NCBI GenBank assembly: GCA_025351795.1
Contig: JANXVG010000069.1
Coordinates: forward strand, 1 to 37,571
DNA from: Salinibacterium sp.
GTDB taxonomy: Bacteria > Actinomycetota > Actinomycetes > Actinomycetales > Microbacteriaceae
Direction of reading: 5' to 3'
Length of the DNA: 37,571 bases
The notes beneath the pieces were generated by a model. The model searched no databases. It saw nothing but the letters and a program-made list of their open reading frames with translations, and was not told the origin of the DNA. Positions 7,129 to 16,054 of this stretch are shown here, piece by piece. Each line of letters begins with the position of its first letter. The first letter of the stretch is position 1. The position numbers and the translations under genes are program-made.

Positions 7129-9449
7129 CTCTCCCCCGCACGACCACCACGCGCGTAGCGACAGCCCGCTCACTCACCAACGAGCACGTGTTTCTCACCG
7201 GCGGAACCGGTTTCGTGGGTCAGGCCATTCTCGAGCGATTGTTGTCGTCGCATCCAGACACCCGAATCACGGTGTTGGTGCGCGGTAAGGGCAGTCTGAG
7301 CGGCGAAGCACGACTCTCCAACATGCTGCGCAAACCCGTCTTCAAGCGGTGGATTGATTCGGTCGGTGACGACGAGGCTCATCGCCAGTTTGCCACGCGA
7401 GTCACGGCTCACGATGGCAGCCTCGGTAACGTCGGCACCCTACCTGCAGATATCGATGTGGTGCTGCACAGCGCGTCGACCGTGTCATTCGATCCACCGA
7501 TCGACGAAGCCTTCGACACCAACGTGGGTGGGGCATATGGCATCTACGGGGCGCTGTTAGCCAGCGGTAGCGACCCCCACGTCGTACACATTTCGACGGC
7601 GTACGTGGGCGGTATTCGTAAGGGGATCGTGCCAGAAGCGTCGCTCACCCACACTGTCGATTGGCGCGCCGAGTACGACGCCGCGAAGTCTGCCCGCGAG
7701 CGCGTCGAGCTGGAATCGCGTCAGCCTGAAGCGCTGCGCCGCCAACTTGCCAAAGCACGAGCGCGTCATGGCAAGACCGGACCGCAGGCCGTTGCGCAGT
7801 TCGCAGAGGCGGCCCGCGCAGACTGGGTGCATGAGCGTCTCGTCGACTTCGGGCGCACCCGTGCCGAGAGCCTCGGCTGGACAGACGTGTACACGCTCAC
7901 CAAGGCGTTCGCCGAGCGCGCGGCCGAGGAACTGTGGGCACAGGCTGGCCACCGATTGTCTATCGTGCGCCCGTCGATCATCGAGAGCGCACTGCACCAC
8001 CCGTTCCCTGGATGGATCGATGGTTTCAAGGTCGCCGATCCGCTGATCATCGCCTATGGTCGAGGCCAGCTGCCCGACTTCCCTGGCCTACCCGACTCCG
8101 TGTTGGACATTATCCCCGTTGACTTCGTGGTGAATGCGGCACTCGCTGTCGCCGCGCGACCCGCCCAGCCCAACGAGCCCAGATACTTTCACGTGAGCTC
8201 GGGAGCATCAAACCCCCTTCCGTTTCACCGCATGTACGAGAACGTCAATTCCTACTTCACTGCGAACCCACTCCCCGACGACAAGGGCGACATCAAGGTT
8301 CCGCTCTGGCGCTTCCCTGGCGGCCAAAAGGTTGAGAACGCCCTTGCCAAGCGCGAACGCCAGGTCGCGCGTGCCGAGCGGGTAATCACGCGACTTCCCA
8401 CGACGCCGCGCACCCGGAGTTGGCTCGACACGGTCACGAGCGGCACGCACGGTCTGCGACAACTGCGAGCATTCACTGAGCTGTACCGCGCGTACGTGCA
8501 GACCGAAATCATCTTCGATGACACGAATACGCGTGCACTCTTTCTCTCCCTGCCCACGCGAGTGCAGGAGTCGGAGGGATTCGACGTGACCGAGATCGAC
8601 TGGGAGCAGTACTTCCAGAACATCCATTTTCCGGCAGTCACCACACTCACACGAGCGTTCGGCAAGCGCCCATCGGCGAAGACAAAGTCCACCAAAGTTC
8701 TTCCTGTTCGCTCGGATGTCGTGGCGATCTTCGACCTCGAGGGCACGGTTCTCGAATCTAACCTCGTCAAGCAGTACCTCATGTTGTGGTCGGGAAGCGT
8801 GCCACGCGCTCGGGTGGCTCACGACTTGGCGAACTTCGTCTTCTCGTTGCGCAAGTACATGCGGGCCGAGAAGCGAGACCGCGGCGAGTTCATCCGCACC
8901 TTCATGCGCCGCTATCAGGGCTTCAAGGTCAGCGAGATCGAGCGCCTCGTTCGTGGCAGTTTTGGTCGCGCCATGATGCGCCGCGCTTTGCCGGACGCGC
9001 TGCGTCGCGTTCAGGAGCATCGGGATGCCGGCCACCGCACGATTCTCGTGACGGGCACAATCGACCTCATGGTGCAGCCGTTCCTGCCCTACTTCGATGA
9101 GGTCGTCGCCGGTCGTATGCACGAGCGCGACGGAGTACTTACCGGCTTCCTCGCTGACCCGCCGCTCGTCGACGAAGCACGTGCGGCCTGGCTGCGTCAC
9201 TACGCAGACAAGAACGGTTTCGATCTCGACCATTCCTATGGCTACGGCGACAGCCACGCCGATCTGGTCTGGTTGCAGCTGCTCGGCAATCCGAATGCCG
9301 TGAACCCCGACATCCAGCTCTACCGACACGCGCAGGAAAAGCATTGGAATGTGCTTGACTGGAAGCGCCGGGCAACCGAGAGCCCGCGCCCTGAGAGCTC
9401 CCCACCCGACACCTCGAACATCACGGAAGGAGTCGAGCAGGCCTCCTAG
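7125..9449 (+). CDS. fatty acyl-CoA reductase fused to HAD-IB phosphatase-like domain
   Basis: A 774-residue two-domain protein. Residues about 20-500 form a fatty acyl-CoA reductase (FAR): NAD(P)-binding TGGTGFVG at 25-32, the STAYVGG strand, catalytic Tyr256/Lys260 in YTLTK, and a C-terminal segment including IIFDDTNTRALF. FARs reduce acyl-CoA to fatty aldehyde or fatty alcohol. Residues about 530-750 are a HAD-IB domain: motif I is FDLEGT (nucleophile Asp537), motif II VTGT, motif IV GDSHAD (709 onward). The second acid of motif I is Glu in place of the usual Asp, so phosphatase activity is open to doubt. The GTG start overlaps the upstream stop. Lying next to agpS under a shared operator, it is the likely source of the fatty alcohol for the ether bond. 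The HAD domain's substrate is unknown. Confidence 0.88.
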   Translation: MTLPRTTTTRVATARSLTNEHVFLTGGTGFVGQAILERLLSSHPDTRITVLVRGKGSLSGEARLSNMLRKPVFKRWIDSVGDDEAHRQFATRVTAHDGSLGNVGTLPADIDVVLHSASTVSFDPPIDEAFDTNVGGAYGIYGALLASGSDPHVVHISTAYVGGIRKGIVPEASLTHTVDWRAEYDAAKSARERVELESRQPEALRRQLAKARARHGKTGPQAVAQFAEAARADWVHERLVDFGRTRAESLGWTDVYTLTKAFAERAAEELWAQAGHRLSIVRPSIIESALHHPFPGWIDGFKVADPLIIAYGRGQLPDFPGLPDSVLDIIPVDFVVNAALAVAARPAQPNEPRYFHVSSGASNPLPFHRMYENVNSYFTANPLPDDKGDIKVPLWRFPGGQKVENALAKRERQVARAERVITRLPTTPRTRSWLDTVTSGTHGLRQLRAFTELYRAYVQTEIIFDDTNTRALFLSLPTRVQESEGFDVTEIDWEQYFQNIHFPAVTTLTRAFGKRPSAKTKSTKVLPVRSDVVAIFDLEGTVLESNLVKQYLMLWSGSVPRARVAHDLANFVFSLRKYMRAEKRDRGEFIRTFMRRYQGFKVSEIERLVRGSFGRAMMRRALPDALRRVQEHRDAGHRTILVTGTIDLMVQPFLPYFDEVVAGRMHERDGVLTGFLADPPLVDEARAAWLRHYADKNGFDLDHSYGYGDSHADLVWLQLLGNPNAVNPDIQLYRHAQEKHWNVLDWKRRATESPRPESSPPDTSNITEGVEQAS

Positions 9450-9467
9450 GTCGGCTCGCGTCATCCC

Positions 9468-10262
9468 ATGGCATTTGACATCGACAACTACACCAGCACC
9501 TCGACGAGTGTGGCGTGGGCAGACCTCGACTTCGACGAATTTAAGACACATCCGCTCCCAGAAGCCACCCTCCGTAGTCTGCGGTACATGTGCGATGTCG
9601 AATATCACACGGTCTGCTACCTGCGCGATCTGCTCGTGACTCCGTCACACAAGGAGGCAGACGTCAGCGCGTTCATGACCATGTGGAACCGCGAAGAGTT
9701 CTGGCACGGTGAGGCACTCGCCGCTGTGCTCGGCGCTCACGGTGTAATCGTTGACTTCGATGAGCTCAAGTCCTCGCGCGTGAAGCTCGGCTGGAAGGAT
9801 CGACTCGATCCCATCAAGCAGTCGCTGCTCGGTAACATTATCGGCAAAGACTTCATCGCCGTACACATGATCTGGGGCGCTGCGAACGAGTGGTCGGCCG
9901 TCGCCGCCTACAACCGCCTTGCTGACCTTGAGAAGCACCCAGTGCTCGCTGAACTGCTGCGACGTATCGCGAAGCAAGAGGCCAGACACGTTGCGTTTTA
10001 TGCGACTCAGGCCCGCGAGCGCCTCGCCAAGAGTCGCAAAGCGCAGGTGCTCGCACGCTTCGCGCTTAAAAACGCGTGGGGACCGGTGGGTTCCAGCATC
10101 ATGGATCCCGCGGAAGTTACGCACGTCATGGGCCATATCTTCTCTGGCCAGGAGGGCCTGCGCGAGATTCGCAAGCTCGACGAGCACATCTCGCGAATGC
10201 CCGGCCTCGACGGCCTTACTATCGTCGAGACCTCGATGGCGAAGTACGGAGTTGCCGCCTAG
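9468..10262 (+). CDS. ferritin-like di-iron protein with intact ligand set
   Basis: A 264-residue helical protein with the two-Glu, two-ExxH ligand pattern of ferritin-like di-iron proteins: Glu45, Glu77-x-x-His80, Glu141 and Glu171-x-x-His174. Such proteins include oxygenases, desaturases, aldehyde-deformylating oxygenases and ferritins; the sequence is not close enough to any of these for me to assign a reaction. Its paralogue at 6322 has lost most ligands. It is the last gene of the operon, 18 bases after the acyl-CoA reductase. The context suggests an O2-dependent step on a fatty aldehyde, a fatty alcohol or the ether lipid itself, for example desaturation of the alkyl chain, but this is inference. 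The ribosome site before the ATG is weak. Confidence 0.85.
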   Translation: MAFDIDNYTSTSTSVAWADLDFDEFKTHPLPEATLRSLRYMCDVEYHTVCYLRDLLVTPSHKEADVSAFMTMWNREEFWHGEALAAVLGAHGVIVDFDELKSSRVKLGWKDRLDPIKQSLLGNIIGKDFIAVHMIWGAANEWSAVAAYNRLADLEKHPVLAELLRRIAKQEARHVAFYATQARERLAKSRKAQVLARFALKNAWGPVGSSIMDPAEVTHVMGHIFSGQEGLREIRKLDEHISRMPGLDGLTIVETSMAKYGVAA

Positions 10263-10301
10263 CGTTTGCCATGCGCTATCGGCGGATCAGTCGCATAATC
10301 G

Positions 10302-12161
10302 TTAGGTTCGAGAGCGGCTGGCCCTCAGGGCATTGAGTATCGTCGCGAGGTCGACAATTTCCTGAATACCCGCGCCGACTGTAGCGGGGATAAAGCCAAA
10401 CGCGGCAACCATCATCAGGCCGAGGCTCAGCGCCATGCCGAGCCAGATGCTCTGCAGCGCAATTCGTACCGTCTCCTGGCCGATTACGAGTGCTTGATAG
10501 ACACGCGAGACGTCGTCGACCAGAATGACGGCGTCTGCTGACTCGCTTGCTGCCGTCGCACCTTTCGCTCCCATGGCTAGGCCGACATCCGCCGCAGCCA
10601 GTACCGGAGCGTCATTGACGCCGTCACCGACCATCAAGACCGGACGTTCGCTGACCCCGTTGACGGCTGCTACCTTGTCGGCGGGCAGACAATTCGCGTG
10701 CACGCTCGTGATCCCGACTTCGTGCGCAACGTGATCGGCGGTGGATCTGGCGTCTCCGGTGAGCATCATCACCGTACCGACGCCCCGACGCCGCAGACTG
10801 GCGATGGTGACAGCGGCGTTGGCGCGAACCGGGTCAGAGGCAACAATACTTCCGGCAAACTGACCATCGACTGCGACATAGATGGCGAGTTCACTGCCTG
10901 ATGTCGTCGTCGTCGAAGCATCCGCAGCGCGTTGCTGAACGAATGCGAACGTGCCAACACTCACCTGGTGGCCACCAACAACGGCGTCAACGCCCTGCGC
11001 CGCTCGCTCGGTTGCCTCAGCGACCGGCATCAGCTCGAGTCCACGATCTACCGCTGCCGTGACGATCGACGCGGCCAATACGTGCGAAGAGAACCGCTCT
11101 GCTGAAGCAACCAGAGTGAGCAGTTGGTCTTCATCACTGGGCGACACTGGCAGAATTCGGGCAATCGTCGGCGTGCCGTGGGTGAGGGTTCCCGTTTTGT
11201 CAAACACCACGGTTCGGATGCGCGCGAGAGTCTCGAGTACCGCACCGCCTTTGACAATGATGCCAGCGCGCGCGGCTCGGCTCATCCCCCCCATGAAAGC
11301 AACGGGAGCCGCAAGCACCAGAGGGCATGGCGTGGCGAGCACGAGCACCTCGGCAAATCGCACCGGATTACCGGACGCAATCCACGCAACAATCGCGATT
11401 GCCAGAGATATCCCGGTAAACGGAATTGCATATCGATCGGCCAATCGCACCACAGGCGCCCGGTTACTTGATGCCTGCTTGACAAGCGCGATGATTCCTT
11501 GAAATTGGCTGTCGCTCGCCGTAGCGGTCGCGACGATGGTCGCAGCCGCGTAGCCGTTAACTGAGCCACTCAGCACCGTGTCCCCGGCAACTCGTTGGGC
11601 GGGCATGCTCTCGCCGGTGATGGACGACTCGTCGAAACCTCCGCTCGCCGAAATGAGTTCGCCATCGACCGGCACTATCTCCGACGGCCGAACCAGAATC
11701 AGGTCACCCACGAGAACTTCGCTCGCCGGAATGTCCTCGACGCGATCGGTCTTGGCAACCAGTCGGTGTGCTTCCTGCGGTTCACGCGCGAGAAGCGCGG
11801 TGAGTTCGCGCTGCGCCCGCCCCTGAGCGAAATCCTCTAGCGCCTTGCCGCCGGTAACCATGAGCACGATGATCATGCTCGCGACGTACTCCCCCACGAG
11901 CACTGTCGAGACGATAGCAATGATGGCGAGCAAATCCACGCCAAAGGTGCCTCGGCGCAACTGGGCAACCATCTGGACTGCCTGCAGAGCAGCGGCTATT
12001 ACGGCAAACGCGCTAAATATCCACGGAATAGCCCCCCCGAGCCCCGTGAGAGCCATCGTCCCGCCAATCGCCCCGACCCCAATGGTTGCTGCGACCGTCG
12101 GGTACCGGATGATCGCCTTCACCGCTCGTGCCTCTTTCCACATACCTTTACGATTCACCAT
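10302..12161 (-). CDS. P1B-type heavy-metal translocating ATPase
   Basis: A cation-transporting P-type ATPase of about 619 residues from the ATG at 12161; an in-frame ATG at 12236 would add 25 residues. The phosphorylated Asp lies in DKTGTLTHG (about residue 321), the hinge is GDGVNDAPVL, and the transmembrane metal motif is TPCPLVLAAP with the typical CP pair. About six to eight hydrophobic segments are visible. The N-terminus has no CxxC metal-binding domain. The usual HP dipeptide of P1B ATPases reads SHV (SSHVLA), so the Pro is absent. The TPCPL variant marks a subgroup whose metal I cannot assign, so Zn, Cd, Co or Cu remain possible. It converges with the ferritin-like gene upstream and is divergent from the CtaG-like gene. 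Confidence 0.88.
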   Translation of the reverse strand: MVNRKGMWKEARAVKAIIRYPTVAATIGVGAIGGTMALTGLGGAIPWIFSAFAVIAAALQAVQMVAQLRRGTFGVDLLAIIAIVSTVLVGEYVASMIIVLMVTGGKALEDFAQGRAQRELTALLAREPQEAHRLVAKTDRVEDIPASEVLVGDLILVRPSEIVPVDGELISASGGFDESSITGESMPAQRVAGDTVLSGSVNGYAAATIVATATASDSQFQGIIALVKQASSNRAPVVRLADRYAIPFTGISLAIAIVAWIASGNPVRFAEVLVLATPCPLVLAAPVAFMGGMSRAARAGIIVKGGAVLETLARIRTVVFDKTGTLTHGTPTIARILPVSPSDEDQLLTLVASAERFSSHVLAASIVTAAVDRGLELMPVAEATERAAQGVDAVVGGHQVSVGTFAFVQQRAADASTTTTSGSELAIYVAVDGQFAGSIVASDPVRANAAVTIASLRRRGVGTVMMLTGDARSTADHVAHEVGITSVHANCLPADKVAAVNGVSERPVLMVGDGVNDAPVLAAADVGLAMGAKGATAASESADAVILVDDVSRVYQALVIGQETVRIALQSIWLGMALSLGLMMVAAFGFIPATVGAGIQEIVDLATILNALRASRSRT

Positions 12162-12355
12162 CGCAGCGCCGTATGCCAGTGCTGAAAGTCCTACACGCGC
12201 CGCAAACACCGCCAGAATGCGGGGGCAACCAGCCAATAGTCAGCACGACACCTGCGGCGTACGATTGCTGACGCACAACCGGCCGACGAAACGGAGACAA
12301 CACGCCACCCGTAGTCACGATTCTCACCACCTGGCGCGGCGATCCCGTCGCGCTC

Positions 12356-13189
12356 GTGGTGATCGCGGCCGCGTTCGCGTTGTATGTCGTCGGCATGATC
12401 GCGGCACGCAATCGCGGCACGCGGTGGCCCCTGTACCGTGCTGTCTGCTTCGTCGTGCTCGGTCTCGGTTCGTACGCTTGGGTGTCATGGGGATTCTTGG
12501 GCGCACACACCGTCGACTTGCGCTGGGCCTTCAGTACGCGAATTGCACTGCTCCTGCTGGTCGTCCCGTGGCTGATCAGCCTCGGTAAACCGATCGGCCT
12601 CGCGAGGGTAGCCTTGCCTGAAGCGGGGCTGCTCCAGCTTGAACGGTTGCTCGATTCGAGAGCGATTCGCTTTATCGGCAACGCGGTCTTCGAGCCACTG
12701 TTCACATTCGGCCTGTTCATGCTCTTTCTGACGCCGCTCGCCGGAATGGCGCGCCTGAGCGTCTACGCGCAAGGGGGGCTCACCGTACTGATACCCGTTA
12801 TCGGGCTACTCACGGTGCTTCCGATCGTCGAGAACGCGGCCCACCGCACGAGCTTCTTCATCACCGTGGAGTTCGTTCTCGCCTTCGTGGCGTTCGTCTT
12901 CGACGCGATCCCCGGCATCCTGCTCAGAATCAACGAAACCGTGCTCGATCGGGTCGCCGCGCCGCTCAATGTGCTGCCGTACTGGTTTCCGAACCCGCTG
13001 CGCGACCAGCAGTTGTCTGGCGACATGCTGTGGTTTCTGGCCGAGCTACTCGACGTGCCCATCCTGATCATCCTGCTCGTGCGGTGGACCCGCATCGACC
13101 GCGGCGAAGCGCGGTCCCTCGATGAGCTGACCGACGAAGAAATGGATGCCCTGACCGTGGCGCATCTGCGTGATTCGCGTCAACACTGA
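12356..13189 (+). CDS. CtaG-like cytochrome c oxidase assembly membrane protein
   Basis: A polytopic membrane protein (277 residues from the GTG at 12356) with about six or seven hydrophobic helices, resembling the CtaG family linked to copper insertion into caa3-type cytochrome oxidases. The SWGFLG, FEPLFTFGLFM and PYWFPNPLRDQQLSGDMLWFLAE stretches fit this family. The frame stays open upstream to 12272, and codons 12320-12355 (ILTTWRGDPVAL) look like genuine family N-terminus, but no ATG, GTG or TTG occurs there. Either a rare start (an ATT at 12320) is used or the first helix is shortened. The divergent neighbour is a P1B metal ATPase, which agrees with a metal-handling theme. The copper role is inherited from the family, not shown here. 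Confidence 0.78.
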   Translation: MVIAAAFALYVVGMIAARNRGTRWPLYRAVCFVVLGLGSYAWVSWGFLGAHTVDLRWAFSTRIALLLLVVPWLISLGKPIGLARVALPEAGLLQLERLLDSRAIRFIGNAVFEPLFTFGLFMLFLTPLAGMARLSVYAQGGLTVLIPVIGLLTVLPIVENAAHRTSFFITVEFVLAFVAFVFDAIPGILLRINETVLDRVAAPLNVLPYWFPNPLRDQQLSGDMLWFLAELLDVPILIILLVRWTRIDRGEARSLDELTDEEMDALTVAHLRDSRQH

Positions 13190-13291
13190 CCGCGTATCAC
13201 CCCGTTGGCGCCTGCGAACCGCGCAGTCGTCCAAACGTATTTCGAACATATTCTTTACACGACGTACACCCCGGTGCTGGATGCTTGGCCC

Positions 13292-15877
13292 ATGATAACC
13301 ATGAAAACGGTTCGAATTGCGATCGCGGCACTGGTCGTTACGACTCTCGTCGGATCCGGCTACATCGTTTTCGAGCACGTCACGGCACCGACCATTGGCG
13401 CAGCAAAGGCCGAATACCTCGCTCAACGAGTGTTGCTTGACCCCACCCCTTCCGACATCGAGCGGCTGGGTGCGAGCGCCTCGGTTTCGGATGCTGTCAC
13501 CCTACTATTCGCAACTCCGTCCGCCGCAGAGGTGGGCAGTTACCAGACTGGCCAGAGAGCGCTTGAGTCAACGGCAACGTCATATAAGACACCCGCCGCG
13601 TTCTCCGACGTGTCATACACCTATCAGCTGGCGCACGATCCGAACCAAGCCGAACTCAAGTTGTACTACCTGTGGGAAAACATTTTCTCCGTCGATGCGC
13701 AAGATAAGGACGAAGGTATTACCTATGCGGATGTCGACGCGCTGCACAAGATTCTGTACGACAACGCCACCGGCAACTACCTCACGATGCTTCAGAAGGT
13801 ACAAACCAACTATGCACTGGATCGCTATCTAAATCTCACCCAGTCCAAGGCCACCAGCCCGAATGAGAACTTTGCTCGCGAGCTCATGCAGCTATTCATG
13901 ATGGGTGTATACACGCCGCTCGATACTGCGAGCGCGCATCCGAACTACTCAGAAGAAGATGTCAGCAGCCTCTCCTACATTCTTACCGGCTACTCCGCAA
14001 CGCAGGATCACCAGGTCGTATTTACCCCCGCCCAACATTTCAGTGGAACTAAGAATCTTCTCGGAACGTCGTTCAATGACCCGGCTGGCGTGATTCAGTA
14101 CATCGCCCACCAGCGTTCACAGCAGATGGCGCTCTTCCTGGCCAGTAAACTTATGCACTATTACCTTTCTGACAGCCCCACCGGCGCAGATATCAGTACA
14201 TTCGCCGACGTCATCCGCCACAACCAGTTCGAGATCCTGCCTTCGCTGAAGTGGCTTTTGAGCTCTGACATCATGTTTGAGCCGCAATACATGAAGGCCG
14301 AACGGTACAAGACACCCCTGGAAGTTGTCGCGTCGTACTATTCGGACCTGTACGGGCGCAACGACTACAGCGTCATCCCCAACGGTCAGCTCCTCGGCAC
14401 GCTGAACTTCACGCCGTACCTTCCTGGCAGCGTTTTCGGGCGAGATGGATTCACGACCAACGCGCTGTTCTACTCGGGAACAATTCTCGAAAACTGGGTG
14501 AACGCCAGCTATCGACTGGTGAACCCGAAAGGGCAAACGGCGCTGCCTCCGGCAATTGCTGCAGCCCGCAAGGCTTCTCAGACACCCGACCAGTTCGTCG
14601 CGACGGTGAGTAGTCAGCTGTATCTGGGTGCACGTCTCCCGGCAAACACGGTGAATCAACTGGTGAGCTTTCTCGGCGCGGATATGAGCAACTCACGCGT
14701 GCTCGATGTGATCGCGCTCATGTTCGACCAGCCCGAGTTCTTCGCAATTGGCGGCAATCTGCAGCAGTCGCCGATACAGGTGAGTAAAGAGAGTTCGACC
14801 GGCTCCGAATCCACGTTGGTCGTGGTTCGGCTCCGCGGCGGAATGGACTATCAGCAGGTGGTGGCCAACACGTCAGACCCCGGGTATGCCTCAGATCGTC
14901 AGTCACTCGCGCTGACCGCAGCGGATAGTACCCCGTTGGCAGCCGGATACGTTCTCAACAATGACGCATCCGCGCTGCTGCCCATCGTGAACGCCGGGCA
15001 GGCCTCGTTCATCAACGCGGTCGGGTTACCCGGCCAGATTCGAGCCCATGACATCGCTTCCCGTCAAATGGAGACCGGCTTGGCGAGCGAAGGAATTCTG
15101 GCGAACCTGCAGAAGAATGACCCGACTCGCACCCTCATCTCGCTATCGCCAACGCCACCGCTCATGATGAGCGGAGCAGCGAGCCTCCAAATCGGAACCA
15201 ACAACCAAGGGCTGTTTCCCCACACGGCTGGCTCGACGGCGCGGTCCGCGATTGAAACTACCTTCAGTTCACTCATGAATGCCCGAGCGTTTCCCGCGAT
15301 CCTCTCGCAGTATTTCGGTCAGGCAATGTTTTTGAACGGTCTGGCGAACGACGCACGGGTACCAGCGGCTACTGGCTCGGCGGTTACCGCTCGCGCTGCG
15401 TCTAGCACCGCACAACAGTTCGCGACGCTGTCCGGCCTCATCAACAAGAATGTCGGCAATACCTACTACGTGTCTGCAACGGGAAACTACGACGACCACG
15501 CCTCGGAAGCCTCGCGATTCGACCCGCTAGCTAAGGACCTCTTCACGAGCCTCGCTCAGTTTTATACCCAAGAGAGTGCTCAGACAAAACTGACGGTAGT
15601 CGTCTTCTCCGAGTTCGGTCGCACCGACCGGGTGAACGGCAGTTCGGGAACCGACCACGGTATCGCGGGCGGCATGATCGTGCTCAGCAACGCAATGAAA
15701 CTCCCGACGATGCTGGGGTCGATGCACCCGAGTACCGATCTGAACAACTGGACCGACACGCAGATTGACGAACGGGATGTCTGGTCCACAATCTTCAACG
15801 ACCTCTATAAGGTTCCACAATCTGCCCTCTTCGGGCGAAGTGCCACGCTGGCGAGCGCGCCGGTGACAATCCCTTAA
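13292..15877 (+). CDS. DUF1800-DUF1501 fusion protein, exported
   Basis: An 861-residue protein with one N-terminal hydrophobic segment (about residues 5-25), probably a signal peptide or anchor. Residues about 45-480 resemble DUF1800, with the core NENFARELMQLFMMG at about 191-205. Residues about 510-860 resemble DUF1501, with the phosphatase/sulfatase-like signature SEFGRTDRVNGSSGTDHG at about 773-790. The two families are usually separate adjacent genes, DUF1800 first; here they are one chain. The biochemical role is poorly known; DUF1501 belongs to the alkaline-phosphatase-like fold. The ATG at 13292 is preferred because the hydrophobic segment then sits at the N-terminus; 13301 is almost as good, and 13205 would put 29 poorly conserved residues in front. 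Base composition matches the neighbours. Confidence 0.85.
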   Translation: MITMKTVRIAIAALVVTTLVGSGYIVFEHVTAPTIGAAKAEYLAQRVLLDPTPSDIERLGASASVSDAVTLLFATPSAAEVGSYQTGQRALESTATSYKTPAAFSDVSYTYQLAHDPNQAELKLYYLWENIFSVDAQDKDEGITYADVDALHKILYDNATGNYLTMLQKVQTNYALDRYLNLTQSKATSPNENFARELMQLFMMGVYTPLDTASAHPNYSEEDVSSLSYILTGYSATQDHQVVFTPAQHFSGTKNLLGTSFNDPAGVIQYIAHQRSQQMALFLASKLMHYYLSDSPTGADISTFADVIRHNQFEILPSLKWLLSSDIMFEPQYMKAERYKTPLEVVASYYSDLYGRNDYSVIPNGQLLGTLNFTPYLPGSVFGRDGFTTNALFYSGTILENWVNASYRLVNPKGQTALPPAIAAARKASQTPDQFVATVSSQLYLGARLPANTVNQLVSFLGADMSNSRVLDVIALMFDQPEFFAIGGNLQQSPIQVSKESSTGSESTLVVVRLRGGMDYQQVVANTSDPGYASDRQSLALTAADSTPLAAGYVLNNDASALLPIVNAGQASFINAVGLPGQIRAHDIASRQMETGLASEGILANLQKNDPTRTLISLSPTPPLMMSGAASLQIGTNNQGLFPHTAGSTARSAIETTFSSLMNARAFPAILSQYFGQAMFLNGLANDARVPAATGSAVTARAASSTAQQFATLSGLINKNVGNTYYVSATGNYDDHASEASRFDPLAKDLFTSLAQFYTQESAQTKLTVVVFSEFGRTDRVNGSSGTDHGIAGGMIVLSNAMKLPTMLGSMHPSTDLNNWTDTQIDERDVWSTIFNDLYKVPQSALFGRSATLASAPVTIP

Positions 15878-16029
15878 GACCACTCCGAGCTACGCACCGG
15901 TTCGCTCCATCATGCCGCGCCACCCGACGTCTTCCGCACGAGCCGAGAACGTGAACCGAGTGCGCGTCGCGGTGACAGCATCCGCAAACAGATCCCGAAC
16001 CCCACTGCCCTCGGCAATAGCCGATACTT

Positions 16030-16045
16030 ATACCCCATGGGGTAT
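16030..16045. promoter_or_regulatory. CsoR/CstR-family operator 1
   Basis: A perfect 16-base palindrome ATACCC-CATG-GGGTAT, the classical form of CsoR-family operators. It lies immediately before the start of the persulfide-reductase gene and overlaps the likely -10 region, so binding would block transcription. The regulator gene is in the same operon (17769). The same arms recur at 19410-19425. Confidence 0.88.
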
Positions 16046-16054
16046 CATGGACAA

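Noticed and set aside
8208-9608. Long open frame (466 codons) on the minus strand opposite the acyl-CoA reductase
   Set aside because: It is a high-GC shadow frame; its product has no recognisable domain while the plus-strand protein has clear reductase and HAD motifs.
9468-10262. Calling the intact ferritin-like protein an aldehyde-deformylating oxygenase (alkane synthesis)
   Set aside because: Only the two-Glu, two-ExxH ligand pattern is shared; the rest of the sequence is not recognisably that family, and the neighbours point to ether lipids.
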